Positions 9,285 to 17,075 of a stretch of DNA of 64,000 bases are shown in pieces. The notes below the pieces were generated by a model. It was not told the origin of the DNA. It saw nothing but the letters and a program-made list of their open reading frames with translations, and did no database searches. Numbering within the stretch: the first letter of the stretch is position 1; the number at the start of each line of letters is the position of its first letter. The DNA comes from Streptomyces hygroscopicus subsp. hygroscopicus (GTDB lineage Bacteria > Actinomycetota > Actinomycetes > Streptomycetales > Streptomycetaceae): NCBI RefSeq assembly GCF_030269125.1, contig NZ_BSSM01000008.1:62001-126000 (forward strand), in the 5' to 3' direction. The position numbers and the translations under genes are program-made.

Positions 9285-10157
9285 TCACTGCGGTACGACC
9301 GCGACGGGGCAGCCGGCGTGGTGCAGCACCGCGTGCGCGACGCGGCCGAGTGCCGGGCCGTGGCGGCCCTCTCGGCGCCGGGCGCCGATCACCAGCAGTC
9401 CGGCGTCGGCCGAGGCGTCGATCAGGGCCCTGTGGGCGGGGCCCTCGACGGTGCGCCGGCGCGACGCGGTGCCGGACGGGACGTCCCGCACGGCGGCCGC
9501 CAGTTCCCCGGCGGCCCGCGCCTCGGGGGACGCGACCGGTCCACCGGACGGCACCGCGTGGTGCGGCGCCCCGTGCGCGGGGCGCCGCCAGGCTCGTACG
9601 GCCTCCAGGGGCACGCCGCGCAGCCGCGCCTCTTCGACGGCGAAGCGCACCGCCGCCGCGTCCTTCTGCCGCGCGCCGACTCCCAGGACGACGCGGCCCG
9701 CCGCGGAGCGGACCCGGTCGTCGTGGTTCTCCCGCAGCACGATCACGGGGCAGTGCGCGTGACCCGCCACCGTCGCGCTGACGGAACCGAGGACGGCCTC
9801 GGTCAGGCCGCTCCGGCCGCGCGAGCCGAGGACCACCGCCGCGGCGGTGCGGCTCTCCCGTACCAGCGCGTACTCCGGTTCCTCCGGCAGCACGTCGGTG
9901 GTGACCTCGACCCCCGGCCGACGGCGGTGCGCCCGGCGCGCGGCCGTCTCGACGACGTCCTCCGCCATGACCTCCTCGGACGGCTTGCCGAGGTCCTCCG
10001 CGGGCGCGGTGCCCTCGTACCGCTCCCAGAGCGAGGCGTGGACCAGCCTCAGCGGAAGGCCCCGCAGGGCGGCCTCATCGGCCGCCCAGTCGACGGCGCG
10101 CAGGCTCGGCTCGGACCCGTCCACGCCGACGACCAGTGGCGGTTCCACCGTCGTCAC
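9285..10157 (-). CDS. Universal stress protein, tandem UspA domains
   Basis: About 290 residues with two UspA domains (about 1-145 and 150-290). The first ends in the ATP-binding G-x2-G-x9-G-S loop (GSRGRSGLTEAVLGS); the second has GARRREGRHGPALGR, a less perfect version. The fold binds ATP and is typical of dormancy and hypoxia regulons. The GTG at 10157 overlaps the upstream alcohol dehydrogenase stop by four bases (GTGA), implying translational coupling; a second GTG at 10148 is the alternative. Confidence 0.9.
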   Translation of the reverse strand: MTTVEPPLVVGVDGSEPSLRAVDWAADEAALRGLPLRLVHASLWERYEGTAPAEDLGKPSEEVMAEDVVETAARRAHRRRPGVEVTTDVLPEEPEYALVRESRTAAAVVLGSRGRSGLTEAVLGSVSATVAGHAHCPVIVLRENHDDRVRSAAGRVVLGVGARQKDAAAVRFAVEEARLRGVPLEAVRAWRRPAHGAPHHAVPSGGPVASPEARAAGELAAAVRDVPSGTASRRRTVEGPAHRALIDASADAGLLVIGARRREGRHGPALGRVAHAVLHHAGCPVAVVPQ

Positions 10158-11176
10158 CCGTCCACGCCCAGGTCGAAGACGATCCGGGCCTTGATCTCGC
10201 CGCGCAGCACGGCGTCGATGGACTCGTTCACGGAGTCGAGGGTGCGGGTCTCGCGGATCACCCTCGTGCGGCCGGCCGCGTGCAGTCGGAAGACCTCGTC
10301 GAGGTCCTGTCGCGTGCCGACGATGGAGCCGATGACCGAGGTGCCGTTCAGTACGGTGTCGAAGATCGGTACCTGGATCGTGCCGTGCGCGGGCAGTGCC
10401 ACCATGACGAGCTTCCCGCCGCGCCGCAGACCGGAGTTGACGGCCTCGAACGCGGCCGGGTTCACGGCCAGCGCGATGGCCGCGTGGGCACCGCCGTGCT
10501 TCTTCAGCTCCGCGCCGACGTCCTGCGCGCGGGCGTCGATGACGATGTCCGCGCCCAGCTCCCGGGCCAGCTCCAGCTTCTCGTCGGTGACGTCGATCGC
10601 CGCGACCGTGGCACCGGCGATCTTCGCGTACTGCACGGCCAGGTGCCCGAGCCCGCCGACACCGGAGACCGCCACGAGTTGGGCGGGCCGGACGCCGGCG
10701 ACCTTGAGGGCCTTGTAGGTGGTGACGCCGGCGCAGGTGAGCGGGGCGGCGTCGAGCGGCGTGACCCCCGCGGGCACCGGCTGGGCGAAGTCCGCCCAGG
10801 CCAGCATCTTCTCGGCGTACCCCCCGTCGCAGCCGTACCCGGTGTTGATCTGCTGCTCGCACAGCGTCTCCCAGCCGGACAGGCAGTGCTCGCACCGCCC
10901 GCAGGCCCTGCCGAGCCACGGGACCGCCACACGCTGACCCACGCGGAGGTGGGTGACCCCGTCGCCGAGCTTCTCGACGAGGCCGACGCCCTCGTGGCCG
11001 GGGACGAACGGCGGTCGGGGCTTGACGGGCCAGTCACCGTGGGCGGCGTGGATGTCGGTGTGGCACAGCCCGGAGGCTTCGACGCGGATGCGGACCTGGC
11101 CGGGGCCGGGCTCGGGGTCCGGCCGCTCCTCGATGACCAGGGGCTCGCCGAAGGCTCGTACGACAGCTGCTTTCAT
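10154..11176 (-). CDS. Zinc-dependent alcohol dehydrogenase (AdhP type)
   Basis: Medium-chain zinc alcohol dehydrogenase of 340 residues. Catalytic zinc ligands C38 and H61 (with E62) and the four structural-zinc cysteines (C92, C95, C98, C106) are all present; GVGGLGHL is the NAD-binding turn. It interconverts alcohols and aldehydes with NAD(H), a way to reoxidise NADH when respiration is limited. Start ATG 11176 has AGGAGA. It is flanked by two universal stress genes, an arrangement also known around S. coelicolor SCO0199 (recalled). Confidence 0.95.
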   Translation of the reverse strand: MKAAVVRAFGEPLVIEERPDPEPGPGQVRIRVEASGLCHTDIHAAHGDWPVKPRPPFVPGHEGVGLVEKLGDGVTHLRVGQRVAVPWLGRACGRCEHCLSGWETLCEQQINTGYGCDGGYAEKMLAWADFAQPVPAGVTPLDAAPLTCAGVTTYKALKVAGVRPAQLVAVSGVGGLGHLAVQYAKIAGATVAAIDVTDEKLELARELGADIVIDARAQDVGAELKKHGGAHAAIALAVNPAAFEAVNSGLRRGGKLVMVALPAHGTIQVPIFDTVLNGTSVIGSIVGTRQDLDEVFRLHAAGRTRVIRETRTLDSVNESIDAVLRGEIKARIVFDLGVDG

Positions 11177-11198
11177 GGGTTTCTCCTGGGGTGCGGGG

Positions 11199-12104
11199 TC
11201 AGTCGTGCGGGACGACGGCGACGGGGGCGGCAGCGTGGTGCAGGACGGCGTGGGTGACGGTGCCGATGCGGGCGCCGACGGCGGAGCGGCGGATGCGCCG
11301 GCCGACGACGACCAGGGAGGCTTCGCGGGAGGCGTCGACCAGGGCGAGCGACGGGCTGCCGCAGTGGGACTCCGTGGTGACCTGGACATCGGGGTACTTC
11401 TGCCGCCAGGGCCGCAGCGTCTCCTTCAGGGCGTCGGCCTCGGCCGCCGCCACCGTCTCGGTGATCGCGGGGTCGGGGGCCATGCCGTAGGGGTAGTAGT
11501 ACGGCGGGTTCCAGCCGTGCACCACTCGCAGGGGCACGCCGCGTTGCGCGGCGGCCTCGAAGGCGAACTCGATCGGGGCGGCGTCCGGGTTGCCGGTGTC
11601 CAGTCCGAGCAGGACGGGCAGCACGGGCGCGGCACCGTCAGCGGTTCCCGCCGGGGTCTTCCCGGGCGAGGCCGGGGCCTTCTCACCGGCGCGGACCAGG
11701 ATGACGGGCCGTTCGCTGTGCGCCACGACCGCGAGGCCGACCGAGCCGACCAGGAAACCCTCGAAGGCGCCGAGGCCGCGCGAGCCGAGGACGAGCATGT
11801 CGGCGTCCCGTGCGGCACCGAGCAGGGCCTCGGCCGGTGATCCGGTGAGCTGTTCGGTGCTCACCTGCACCCCGGGACGGTGCTGCCGCAGGGCCCCGGC
11901 GGCCTCACGGAGAATCCGTCCGGTCCAGTGCTGCTGCGTCTCGGCGCCCAGCAGGGGGGCCTCGGCCATGGGAGCCGGTACCGGCTCCCACGCCTGGACG
12001 AGCTTCACCGGCAGTCCGCGCATCTCGGCCTCGCGGGCCGCCCAATCGGCGGCGGCACGGCTCTCGGGCGAGCCGTCGAGACCCACGATGATGGTGCGGG
12101 GCAT
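11199..12104 (-). CDS. Universal stress protein, tandem UspA domains
   Basis: About 301 residues with two UspA domains (about 1-145 and 160-300). Both ATP loops are well kept: GSRGLGAFEGFLVGSVG in the first and GRRIRRSAVGARIGTVTH in the second. ATG 12104 is preferred over GTG 12113 because AGGAGG lies 8 bases before it. A long hairpin ends right at that ribosome site. The gene precedes the alcohol dehydrogenase by 22 bp, so it is in the same operon. Confidence 0.92.
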   Translation of the reverse strand: MPRTIIVGLDGSPESRAAADWAAREAEMRGLPVKLVQAWEPVPAPMAEAPLLGAETQQHWTGRILREAAGALRQHRPGVQVSTEQLTGSPAEALLGAARDADMLVLGSRGLGAFEGFLVGSVGLAVVAHSERPVILVRAGEKAPASPGKTPAGTADGAAPVLPVLLGLDTGNPDAAPIEFAFEAAAQRGVPLRVVHGWNPPYYYPYGMAPDPAITETVAAAEADALKETLRPWRQKYPDVQVTTESHCGSPSLALVDASREASLVVVGRRIRRSAVGARIGTVTHAVLHHAAAPVAVVPHD

Positions 12105-12118
12105 GTTCTCCACCTCCT

Positions 12119-12143
12119 GAACCGGGCCCGTGCGGGCCGGTTC
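12119..12143 (-). terminator. Hairpin upstream of a universal stress gene
   Basis: GAACCGGGCCCG and CGGGCCGGTTC form an almost perfect stem (one bulged base, 2-base loop) between the end of the DoxX gene and the next start codon. The stem base touches the AGGAGG ribosome site of the stress gene, so it could act as a terminator for DoxX or limit access to that site. Confidence 0.4.
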
Positions 12144-12230
12144 GAGCGTCGTTTTCGGGGGGGTGTCGGGGGGTCGGTGAGGGTGGGGACGCGGCGCCTC
12201 ACGCGGTGGGCGCGGCGATGGCCGTCGCGG

Positions 12231-12851
12231 TCAGCGCAGCCAGGTGTGGTCGCGGACGATCGGCAGGCGTGCCCAGAGCCGGCCAAGGCCCCAGGTGGCG
12301 CCGGCGCCCGCTGCCGCCATGGCGATGAGCGCGGCGGCGTAGATCACGTGGTAGTCGGCGAACGGGTTCGTGGACATGGTCGGCGAACCGTCGGCCAGGT
12401 GCCTGGCCGGCGGCCACTCGGCGAGCCACATCAGCGCCAGCATCGCCGTGCCCGCCGCAGCGGCCGGCCGCAGCGCCACACCTGTGGTGAAGGCCACGCC
12501 GATGCCCAGCAGACCGAGCATGAACAGCCAGTCCGCCCAGGGGGCACCGGCCCACGCGTGGAACGTGGACCGCATGGGTCCGGCGGCGACGGCGCCGAGG
12601 AATCCCTTCGTCGGGGAGCCGCCGTCGATCCAGCCCCGGCCTGACGCCGTGGCGTATCCGAGCCCGAAGGTCTTGTCCAGGAACGCCCACAGGAAGACGA
12701 ACCCGGTCAGGACGCGCAGCGAGGCGAGGGGGCGGGCCCCGGCGGTGTGCGCGTCGAGTCCGGCCGACACGGCGACCGGGGAACCGGTCCGGTTCGGGCG
12801 GAACGGGAGATGGAAGCCCGGGTTGCGGTGGGAGTGCGGGTGCACGGCCAT
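12231..12851 (-). CDS. DoxX-like membrane protein
   Basis: A membrane protein of about 206 residues with about four hydrophobic helices (LRVLTGFVFLWAFLDKTFGLG near 45; WADWLFMLGLLGIGVAFTTG; a helix containing GTAMLALMWL; YAAALIAMAAAG near 180). This pattern fits the DoxX / thiosulfate:quinone oxidoreductase small-subunit family. Precise substrate unknown. It is the 5'-most gene of the stress operon reading toward hmp. Start ATG 12851 follows AGGAAGGGACC. A GGGGCC-TGAA-GGTCCC element lies about 100 bp upstream and may control the operon. Confidence 0.8.
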   Translation of the reverse strand: MAVHPHSHRNPGFHLPFRPNRTGSPVAVSAGLDAHTAGARPLASLRVLTGFVFLWAFLDKTFGLGYATASGRGWIDGGSPTKGFLGAVAAGPMRSTFHAWAGAPWADWLFMLGLLGIGVAFTTGVALRPAAAAGTAMLALMWLAEWPPARHLADGSPTMSTNPFADYHVIYAAALIAMAAAGAGATWGLGRLWARLPIVRDHTWLR

Positions 12852-12951
12852 GTCGGTGGTCCCTTCCTGCGTTCTCCGGTCTCGTTCGCTTGACACCCTT
12901 ACTCTCGCGGTGGGCGAGGCGATGCGCCCGATGCCGAAGGGCACCGACCGC

Positions 12952-12967
12952 GGGGCCTGAAGGTCCC
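12952..12967. promoter_or_regulatory. Candidate OsdR/DevR-type operator upstream of doxX
   Basis: GGGGCC-TGAA-GGTCCC is a near-palindrome 101-116 bp before the DoxX start. The same 6-4-6 arrangement (GGGCC-N4-GGnCC) recurs at 14651-14689 and 20081-20096, all beside genes expected in an oxygen-limitation regulon. DevR boxes in mycobacteria have a comparable GGGAC-N4-GTCCC-like symmetry. Assignment to OsdR is inference. Confidence 0.45.
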
Positions 12968-13635
12968 TGTCCGTCCAGGCCTGTTGACGGCACGCACGAC
13001 GGACGGGTGGCTGTTCGGCCGACGTTGGGATCCGGGCGGTGCGGGGCGCCGCGCCCCTCGTGCGGACAGGACACGCCGGCGAGGATGCGGAGGAAGCGCG
13101 CCTTCGGGGCCCCGGCGCGCAGGGCGGCTTGCCGACGAGGGCCTCCGCCCCGTTCAGGGCGCCGAGGCCGCGGTCGGGGTGCCGAGTCCGTGGTCGGGGT
13201 GCCGAGTCCGCGGTCGGACCTGACGGGGACTCGTCCCCCGCCGGGGCGCGGATGACCGGACCGCCGGGGCCGAGTGGGCCGAGTGGGCACGGCGTGCCGA
13301 GCGCGGGGCCGGTCCCAGTGTCCAGAACCTCGCGTCCTGGCTCGTGGACCCGCCCGACGGCCCGGCGCCCGCTCAGGGGCACGTCACATGCCCCCGCGAT
13401 CCACGCGGACACGACACGCACCCGCCGAGGAGGCGCGTCGCGAGGGCCGGTCCCGCCTCTTCCCCGGCCCCGGCCCGGATCGTACGGGCGGCGCGGAAGG
13501 GCGACGCCGTCGAGTCCTCCGGCGAAACGCGGACACATCCCTCGTCACCGTGACCGCGCGGAAAGGTGCCTGCCGTCGAGGGCCTGGCCGACACGGACCT
13601 CGGCCGACACGGTCGGCCGCGCCCTTGTCGCCATC
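12968..13635. repeat. Non-coding gap with three 20-bp tandem repeats
   Basis: No gene is supported in this stretch. It contains three adjoining copies of a 20-bp unit at 13161-13180, 13181-13200 and 13201-13220 (consensus gccgagtccgnggtcggggt; the first copy differs at one base in the left half and the last diverges over its final three bases). No spacers separate them, so it is not a CRISPR. Function unknown; likely slippage. Confidence 0.6.
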
Positions 13636-13674
13636 AAAAAAAAGGGCCTTACGCCCCTATCGGGACGTAAGGCC
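13636..13674 (-). terminator. Intrinsic terminator of the response-regulator gene
   Basis: On the minus strand a perfect 9-bp stem GGCCTTACG/CGTAAGGCC with a 12-base loop is followed by a run of T (eight A on the plus strand at 13636-13643). It lies 12 bp after the osdR-like stop codon. This is the clearest textbook rho-independent terminator in the window. Confidence 0.85.
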
Positions 13675-13685
13675 AGATGTCGCGG

Positions 13686-14381
13686 TCAGCGGGCCTGCCC
13701 GCCCTGCTTCTGCCGGTCCGCGGCCTGGGTGGCGATCACCGCCGCCTGGACGCGGCGCTCCACACCGAGCTTCGCCAGCAGGCGCGAGATGTGGTTCTTC
13801 ACCGTCTTCTCGGCCAGGTAGAGGCGCTGGCCGATCTGGCGGTTGGTCAGCCCCTCTCCGATCAGGGCGAGGATCTCCCGCTCCCGGTCGGTCAGGCCGG
13901 GCAGCGCGTCCGGCTCCTCCCGCTCCTGACCGCCGCGCAGGCGGGCCATCAGCTTGGTCGTGGCGCTCGGGTCGAGCAGGGACTGGCCCGCGGCGACGGT
14001 ACGCACGGCCGAGACCAGTTCCGAACCCTGTATCTGCTTCAGGACGTACCCGGAGGCGCCCGCCATGATCGCGTCCAGCAGCGCCTCCTCGTCGTCGAAC
14101 GAGGTCAGCATCAGGCAGGCCAGCTCCGGCACGCGCGAGCGGAGTTCACGGCAGACGCTCACGCCGTCGCCGTCGGGCAGGCGGACGTCCAGCACGGCCA
14201 CGTGCGGGCGCAGCGCGGGGATGCGCACCAGGGCCTGCTCCGCCGAACCGGCCTCACCGACCACCTCGATGTCCGGCTCGTCGTTCAGCAGGTCGCGCAC
14301 GCCACGCCGTACCACCTCGTGGTCGTCCATCAGGACGACGCGAATCGGGTTGTCGGGGCCGTGCTGCTTGCCGTCTGCCAT
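13686..14381 (-). CDS. osdR: LuxR/NarL-family response regulator, OsdR/DevR-like
   Basis: Response regulator of 231 residues. The receiver (about 12-130) has the acidic pair in MDDHE, the phospho-acceptor D65 in VLDVRLPDGDG, T93 and K115 in GYVLK; the C-terminal LuxR helix-turn-helix includes LTDREREILALIGEGLTNRQIGQRL. Sequence and neighbours match the S. coelicolor OsdR / mycobacterial DevR (DosR) group that controls dormancy genes. Its presumed partner kinase lies 6 kb away on the same strand. ATG 14381 follows AGGGAG. It ends in a strong terminator, so it is probably a single-gene unit. Confidence 0.88.
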   Translation of the reverse strand: MADGKQHGPDNPIRVVLMDDHEVVRRGVRDLLNDEPDIEVVGEAGSAEQALVRIPALRPHVAVLDVRLPDGDGVSVCRELRSRVPELACLMLTSFDDEEALLDAIMAGASGYVLKQIQGSELVSAVRTVAAGQSLLDPSATTKLMARLRGGQEREEPDALPGLTDREREILALIGEGLTNRQIGQRLYLAEKTVKNHISRLLAKLGVERRVQAAVIATQAADRQKQGGQAR

Positions 14382-14816
14382 CAATCGCTCCCTGTTCCGG
14401 CGTGCCTCGCCGTTGTACTCGCTGGACGGTGCCGCGCTCCGTCCTGAGATCCTTCTGGTCTCCGGTCGGAAGGTCCAGGGTCTGTCGACCCTGTCCCCTC
14501 CCCAGTTTCCCTCACCCCGTGCCGCGGACCGGTCCAGCCTACGCGGGACAGCCGGACCCCGACGCCGTGCCGCGTTCGCACGGGCCGGCCCGGACGGGCC
14601 GCCGGCCCGGGGAGGCCGCGTCCGGCGCTCGGCGTGCCGCGCGCGCAGTACAGGGCCGACCGGACCCGGAACAGGGCCGAACGGCCCTGGCGCGGGACGT
14701 TCCGGCGAGGTTTCAATGAGCCGACCACGTCTGTCCGCGGCGGGCACCTCGTTGTCTCGCCGGCACAACGGGCAACGGCAGACCGCACTGAGCAACGAAA
14801 GCGCAGCAGGCCCTCC
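14382..14816. promoter_or_regulatory. Divergent control region with two tandem palindromes
   Basis: The 435-bp gap between the minus-strand regulator gene and the plus-strand PNPOx-like gene. It holds AGGGCC-GACC-GGACCC (within 14651-14668) and the perfect CAGGGCCGAACGGCCCTG (14672-14689). Their starts are exactly 21 bp apart, about two helical turns, so dimers would sit on one face of the DNA. They lie about 130-165 bp before the PNPOx start. Best read as OsdR-type operators (inference). Confidence 0.5.
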
Positions 14817-15293
14817 ATGACCATCGACAACGCCCAGCCCGTTCCCCCCGGACCGCGCCGAAGCATCGAGCTGAACCGCGACGAAGCCATGCGGCTGCTG
14901 GGAAGCGTCTCCTTCGGACGGATCGTCTTCACCCAGCGCGCACTGCCGACCGTGCGGCCCGTGAACCACGTCATGGTGGGCGGCGACATCATCATCCGCA
15001 CCCACGCGGGGGCGGCCCTCACCTCCCGTGCCCAGGAGGCCGACGGCTCCGGCGTCGTCGTCGCCTACGAGGCCGACCTCATCGACCCGGACACCCATCT
15101 CGGCTGGAGCGTGGTGGCCACCGGCTACGCCCGGCTGGTGACCGACCCCGAGGAGCTGGCCCGGTACCGGACCCTGTTGACGTCCTGGGTGCAGCAGACC
15201 ATGGACTACGCGGTACGCATCCACCCCGACCTGATCACCGGGATCCGTCTCACGGCCGACGACACGCCCGGCGAAGCCGTCGGCGAGGGCTGA
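14817..15293 (+). CDS. Pyridoxamine 5'-phosphate oxidase-like flavin-binding protein
   Basis: About 158 residues with the split-barrel fold of the PNPOx-like family: LNRDEAMRLLGSVSFGRIVF, LPTVRPVNHVMVGGDIIIRT and GWSVVATGYARLVTD. Members bind FMN or F420, and several belong to the mycobacterial DevR regulon. The catalytic role is not known; an oxidoreductase or flavin/heme-handling function is plausible. A weak AGG precedes ATG 14817. A second, diverged copy of this domain lies upstream of pyruvate formate-lyase at 19.5-19.9 kb. It faces a universal stress gene across a bidirectional terminator. Confidence 0.85.
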   Translation: MTIDNAQPVPPGPRRSIELNRDEAMRLLGSVSFGRIVFTQRALPTVRPVNHVMVGGDIIIRTHAGAALTSRAQEADGSGVVVAYEADLIDPDTHLGWSVVATGYARLVTDPEELARYRTLLTSWVQQTMDYAVRIHPDLITGIRLTADDTPGEAVGEG

Positions 15294-15305
15294 ACACGAC
15301 GCTCC

Positions 15306-15356
15306 GCCCCCGCGTGGTCCCGGCGGCGGTGAGTCACCGGGACCAGGTGCGGGGGC
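15306..15356. terminator. Bidirectional terminator
   Basis: Between two convergent genes, GCCCCCGC..TGGTCCCGG (15306-15323) pairs with CCGGGACCA..GCGGGGGC (15337-15356), a stem of about 17 bp with a small internal bulge and a 13-base loop. The right arm ends at the stop codon of the minus-strand stress gene. Confidence 0.7.
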
Positions 15357-16157
15357 TCACGCGTGCGGGATCACCGCGACCGGCACCGAGCTGTGCTCCA
15401 GCACGGCCTGGGTGACCGGCCCGAGCGCGGCACCGACGGGCCCGCGCCGCCGAGTGCGGCCGACGACGACCAGGGACGCGTCCCCCGACGCCTCGGCCAG
15501 ATGCCTGCCGGCCGTCCCGATCACGGCCTGCTCGGCCACCTCCACGCCGGGGAACCTCTCCCGCCAGGGCCGCAGCACCTCGGACAGGGTGCGCGCGCCG
15601 GACCGTCCGGCGTCGGCGGCGGCGTCGTGGACGTCCGGCTCCGCCTTCCAGCCGTGGACGACGCGCAGCCTCGCCGCGCGGCGGGAGGCCGCGTCGAACG
15701 CGAACTCGATCACCGCGTCGTGCGGTTCCGTCAGATCGAGGCCCAGCACCACGTCGCCGGGCCGGTGCTCGTCCTGCGGGCGCCCGCCGGGTACCAGTAC
15801 GACGGGCCGCCGGCAGCGAGCGACGACCGTCAGGGCGACCGCCCCGGCCAGCCGGCCGGCCACGCCGGCCGCCGAAGAGGGCGAACCGAGTACGACCAGT
15901 TCGGCATCGCCCGCCGCCGTGAGCAGCACGGACACCGGATCGCCCGGGACGCGGTCGCTGTCGATCCGCACGTCCGCGGCACGGCGCGCGATCCGCGCCT
16001 CGGTCTCGCTGAGCACGGGGTCGGGCTCGGCGCACCGCTGGGCGGCGTGGACCAGACGCAGCGGGACGTCACGACGCCGGGCCTCCCGGACAGCCCAGTC
16101 GGTGGCGATGCGGGAGCCGGGTGAACCGTCCACGCCGACGGTGATGGTGCGGGGCAT
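15357..16157 (-). CDS. Universal stress protein, tandem UspA domains
   Basis: About 266 residues with two UspA domains (about 1-125 and 135-266). The second carries the well-kept ATP loop GRTRRRGPVGAALGPVTQ; the first has a modified loop (GSPSSAAGVAGRLAGAVA). ATG 16157 follows AAGGAGACCAAGA. This is the third tandem UspA protein of the island, in a single-gene unit with its own upstream inverted repeat. Confidence 0.9.
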   Translation of the reverse strand: MPRTITVGVDGSPGSRIATDWAVREARRRDVPLRLVHAAQRCAEPDPVLSETEARIARRAADVRIDSDRVPGDPVSVLLTAAGDAELVVLGSPSSAAGVAGRLAGAVALTVVARCRRPVVLVPGGRPQDEHRPGDVVLGLDLTEPHDAVIEFAFDAASRRAARLRVVHGWKAEPDVHDAAADAGRSGARTLSEVLRPWRERFPGVEVAEQAVIGTAGRHLAEASGDASLVVVGRTRRRGPVGAALGPVTQAVLEHSSVPVAVIPHA

Positions 16158-16223
16158 TCTTGGTCTCCTTCTCGAACGCGAAGTCAGTCTCGTGGCAGCG
16201 CCCTCGGACGAGGAGATGCCACT

Positions 16224-16251
16224 GGTCCCGGTGTGGGGACCGGGCGACCCC
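16224..16251. promoter_or_regulatory. GGTCCC-N6-GGGACC inverted repeat upstream of a stress gene
   Basis: A perfect 6-bp inverted repeat, GGTCCC (16224-16229) and GGGACC (16236-16241), lies 67-84 bp before the universal stress gene start and overlaps GGGACC-GGGC-GACCCC (16236-16251), a weaker relative of the 6-4-6 element seen elsewhere in the island. Candidate operator; weaker than the others. Confidence 0.35.
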
Positions 16252-16325
16252 GGCCCCGGTCGGCGGGGCTCACGGTGCCCGGAGGCGCGGGGCGGCCGGC
16301 GGCCCGTCGGGGTGCGCCGCCCGGC

Positions 16326-17075
16326 TCACACCGCCCGCAGCCCGTGCTCCCGGAACTGTCCCCGCACGCGCTCCGTCAGAGCCGGGTCCGGGACGGGGGT
16401 GCCGCGCAGCGGGAAGTCGATGCCGAGGGCGTCGTACTTGTGGGCGCCGAGCTTGTGGAACGGCAGGACGTCCACGCGGTCGACGTTGCCGAGCCCGGCC
16501 AGGAAGGCACCGAGGCCGTCGATCGCGGACGGATCGTCGGTCAGGCCGGGGACGAGGACGTACCGGATGTACACGGGGACGTCGAGTCGGTCCAGGCGGG
16601 TGGCGAAGCCGAGTGTGGGGGCCAGTCGGGCCCCGGTGAGCCTGCGGTAGGTGGGGGCGTGGAACGCCTTGATGTCCAGCAGCACCAGGTCGGTGTCGGC
16701 GAGGAGCTCGTCGGAGGCCCGCTCGCCCAGGAAGCCGGAGGTGTCCAGCGCCGTGTGGAGTCCCGCCTCCTTGCAGCGGCGCAGGAGGGAGCCGGTGAAG
16801 GCGGGCTGGAGCAGCGGCTCCCCGCCCGTGATCGTGACCCCTCCCCCGGCCGTGGTCACGAAGTCCCGGTATCTCCCGATCTCCGCCATGACCTCGTCCA
16901 CCGAGGTCTCCCGTCCGTCGCGCATGTGCCAGGTGTCGGGGTTGGCGCAGTACAGGCAGCGCAGCGGGCAGCCGCTGACGAACAGCACGAACCGGGTCCC
17001 GGGACCGTCCACCCCGGTGGACAGGTCCCAGGAGTGGGTCCGTCCGGTCACCGCCGGCACCGCCGGGGCCTTCAC
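16326..17075 (-). CDS. pflA: Pyruvate formate-lyase activating enzyme
   Basis: Radical SAM activase of 249 residues that installs the glycyl radical on pyruvate formate-lyase. The CxxxCxxC cluster-binding motif is C-P-L-R-C-L-Y-C near residue 36, followed by the family's GGGVTITGGEPLLQ segment. The GTG start at 17075 overlaps the formate-lyase stop by four bases (GTGA), so the two are translated together. Glycyl radical enzymes are destroyed by oxygen, so a complete pair in a Streptomyces-like aerobe points to anaerobic survival metabolism. Confidence 0.93.
   Translation of the reverse strand: MKAPAVPAVTGRTHSWDLSTGVDGPGTRFVLFVSGCPLRCLYCANPDTWHMRDGRETSVDEVMAEIGRYRDFVTTAGGGVTITGGEPLLQPAFTGSLLRRCKEAGLHTALDTSGFLGERASDELLADTDLVLLDIKAFHAPTYRRLTGARLAPTLGFATRLDRLDVPVYIRYVLVPGLTDDPSAIDGLGAFLAGLGNVDRVDVLPFHKLGAHKYDALGIDFPLRGTPVPDPALTERVRGQFREHGLRAV

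Noticed and set aside
12119..12143. OsdR-type operator
   Set aside because: The symmetry is that of a stem-loop with a 2-base loop rather than the GGGCC-N4-GGnCC layout, and it lies within the transcribed region next to a ribosome site.
13161..13220. Three 20-bp tandem copies as a possible CRISPR or attachment site
   Set aside because: Copies abut directly with no spacers, and no integrase or tRNA is nearby.
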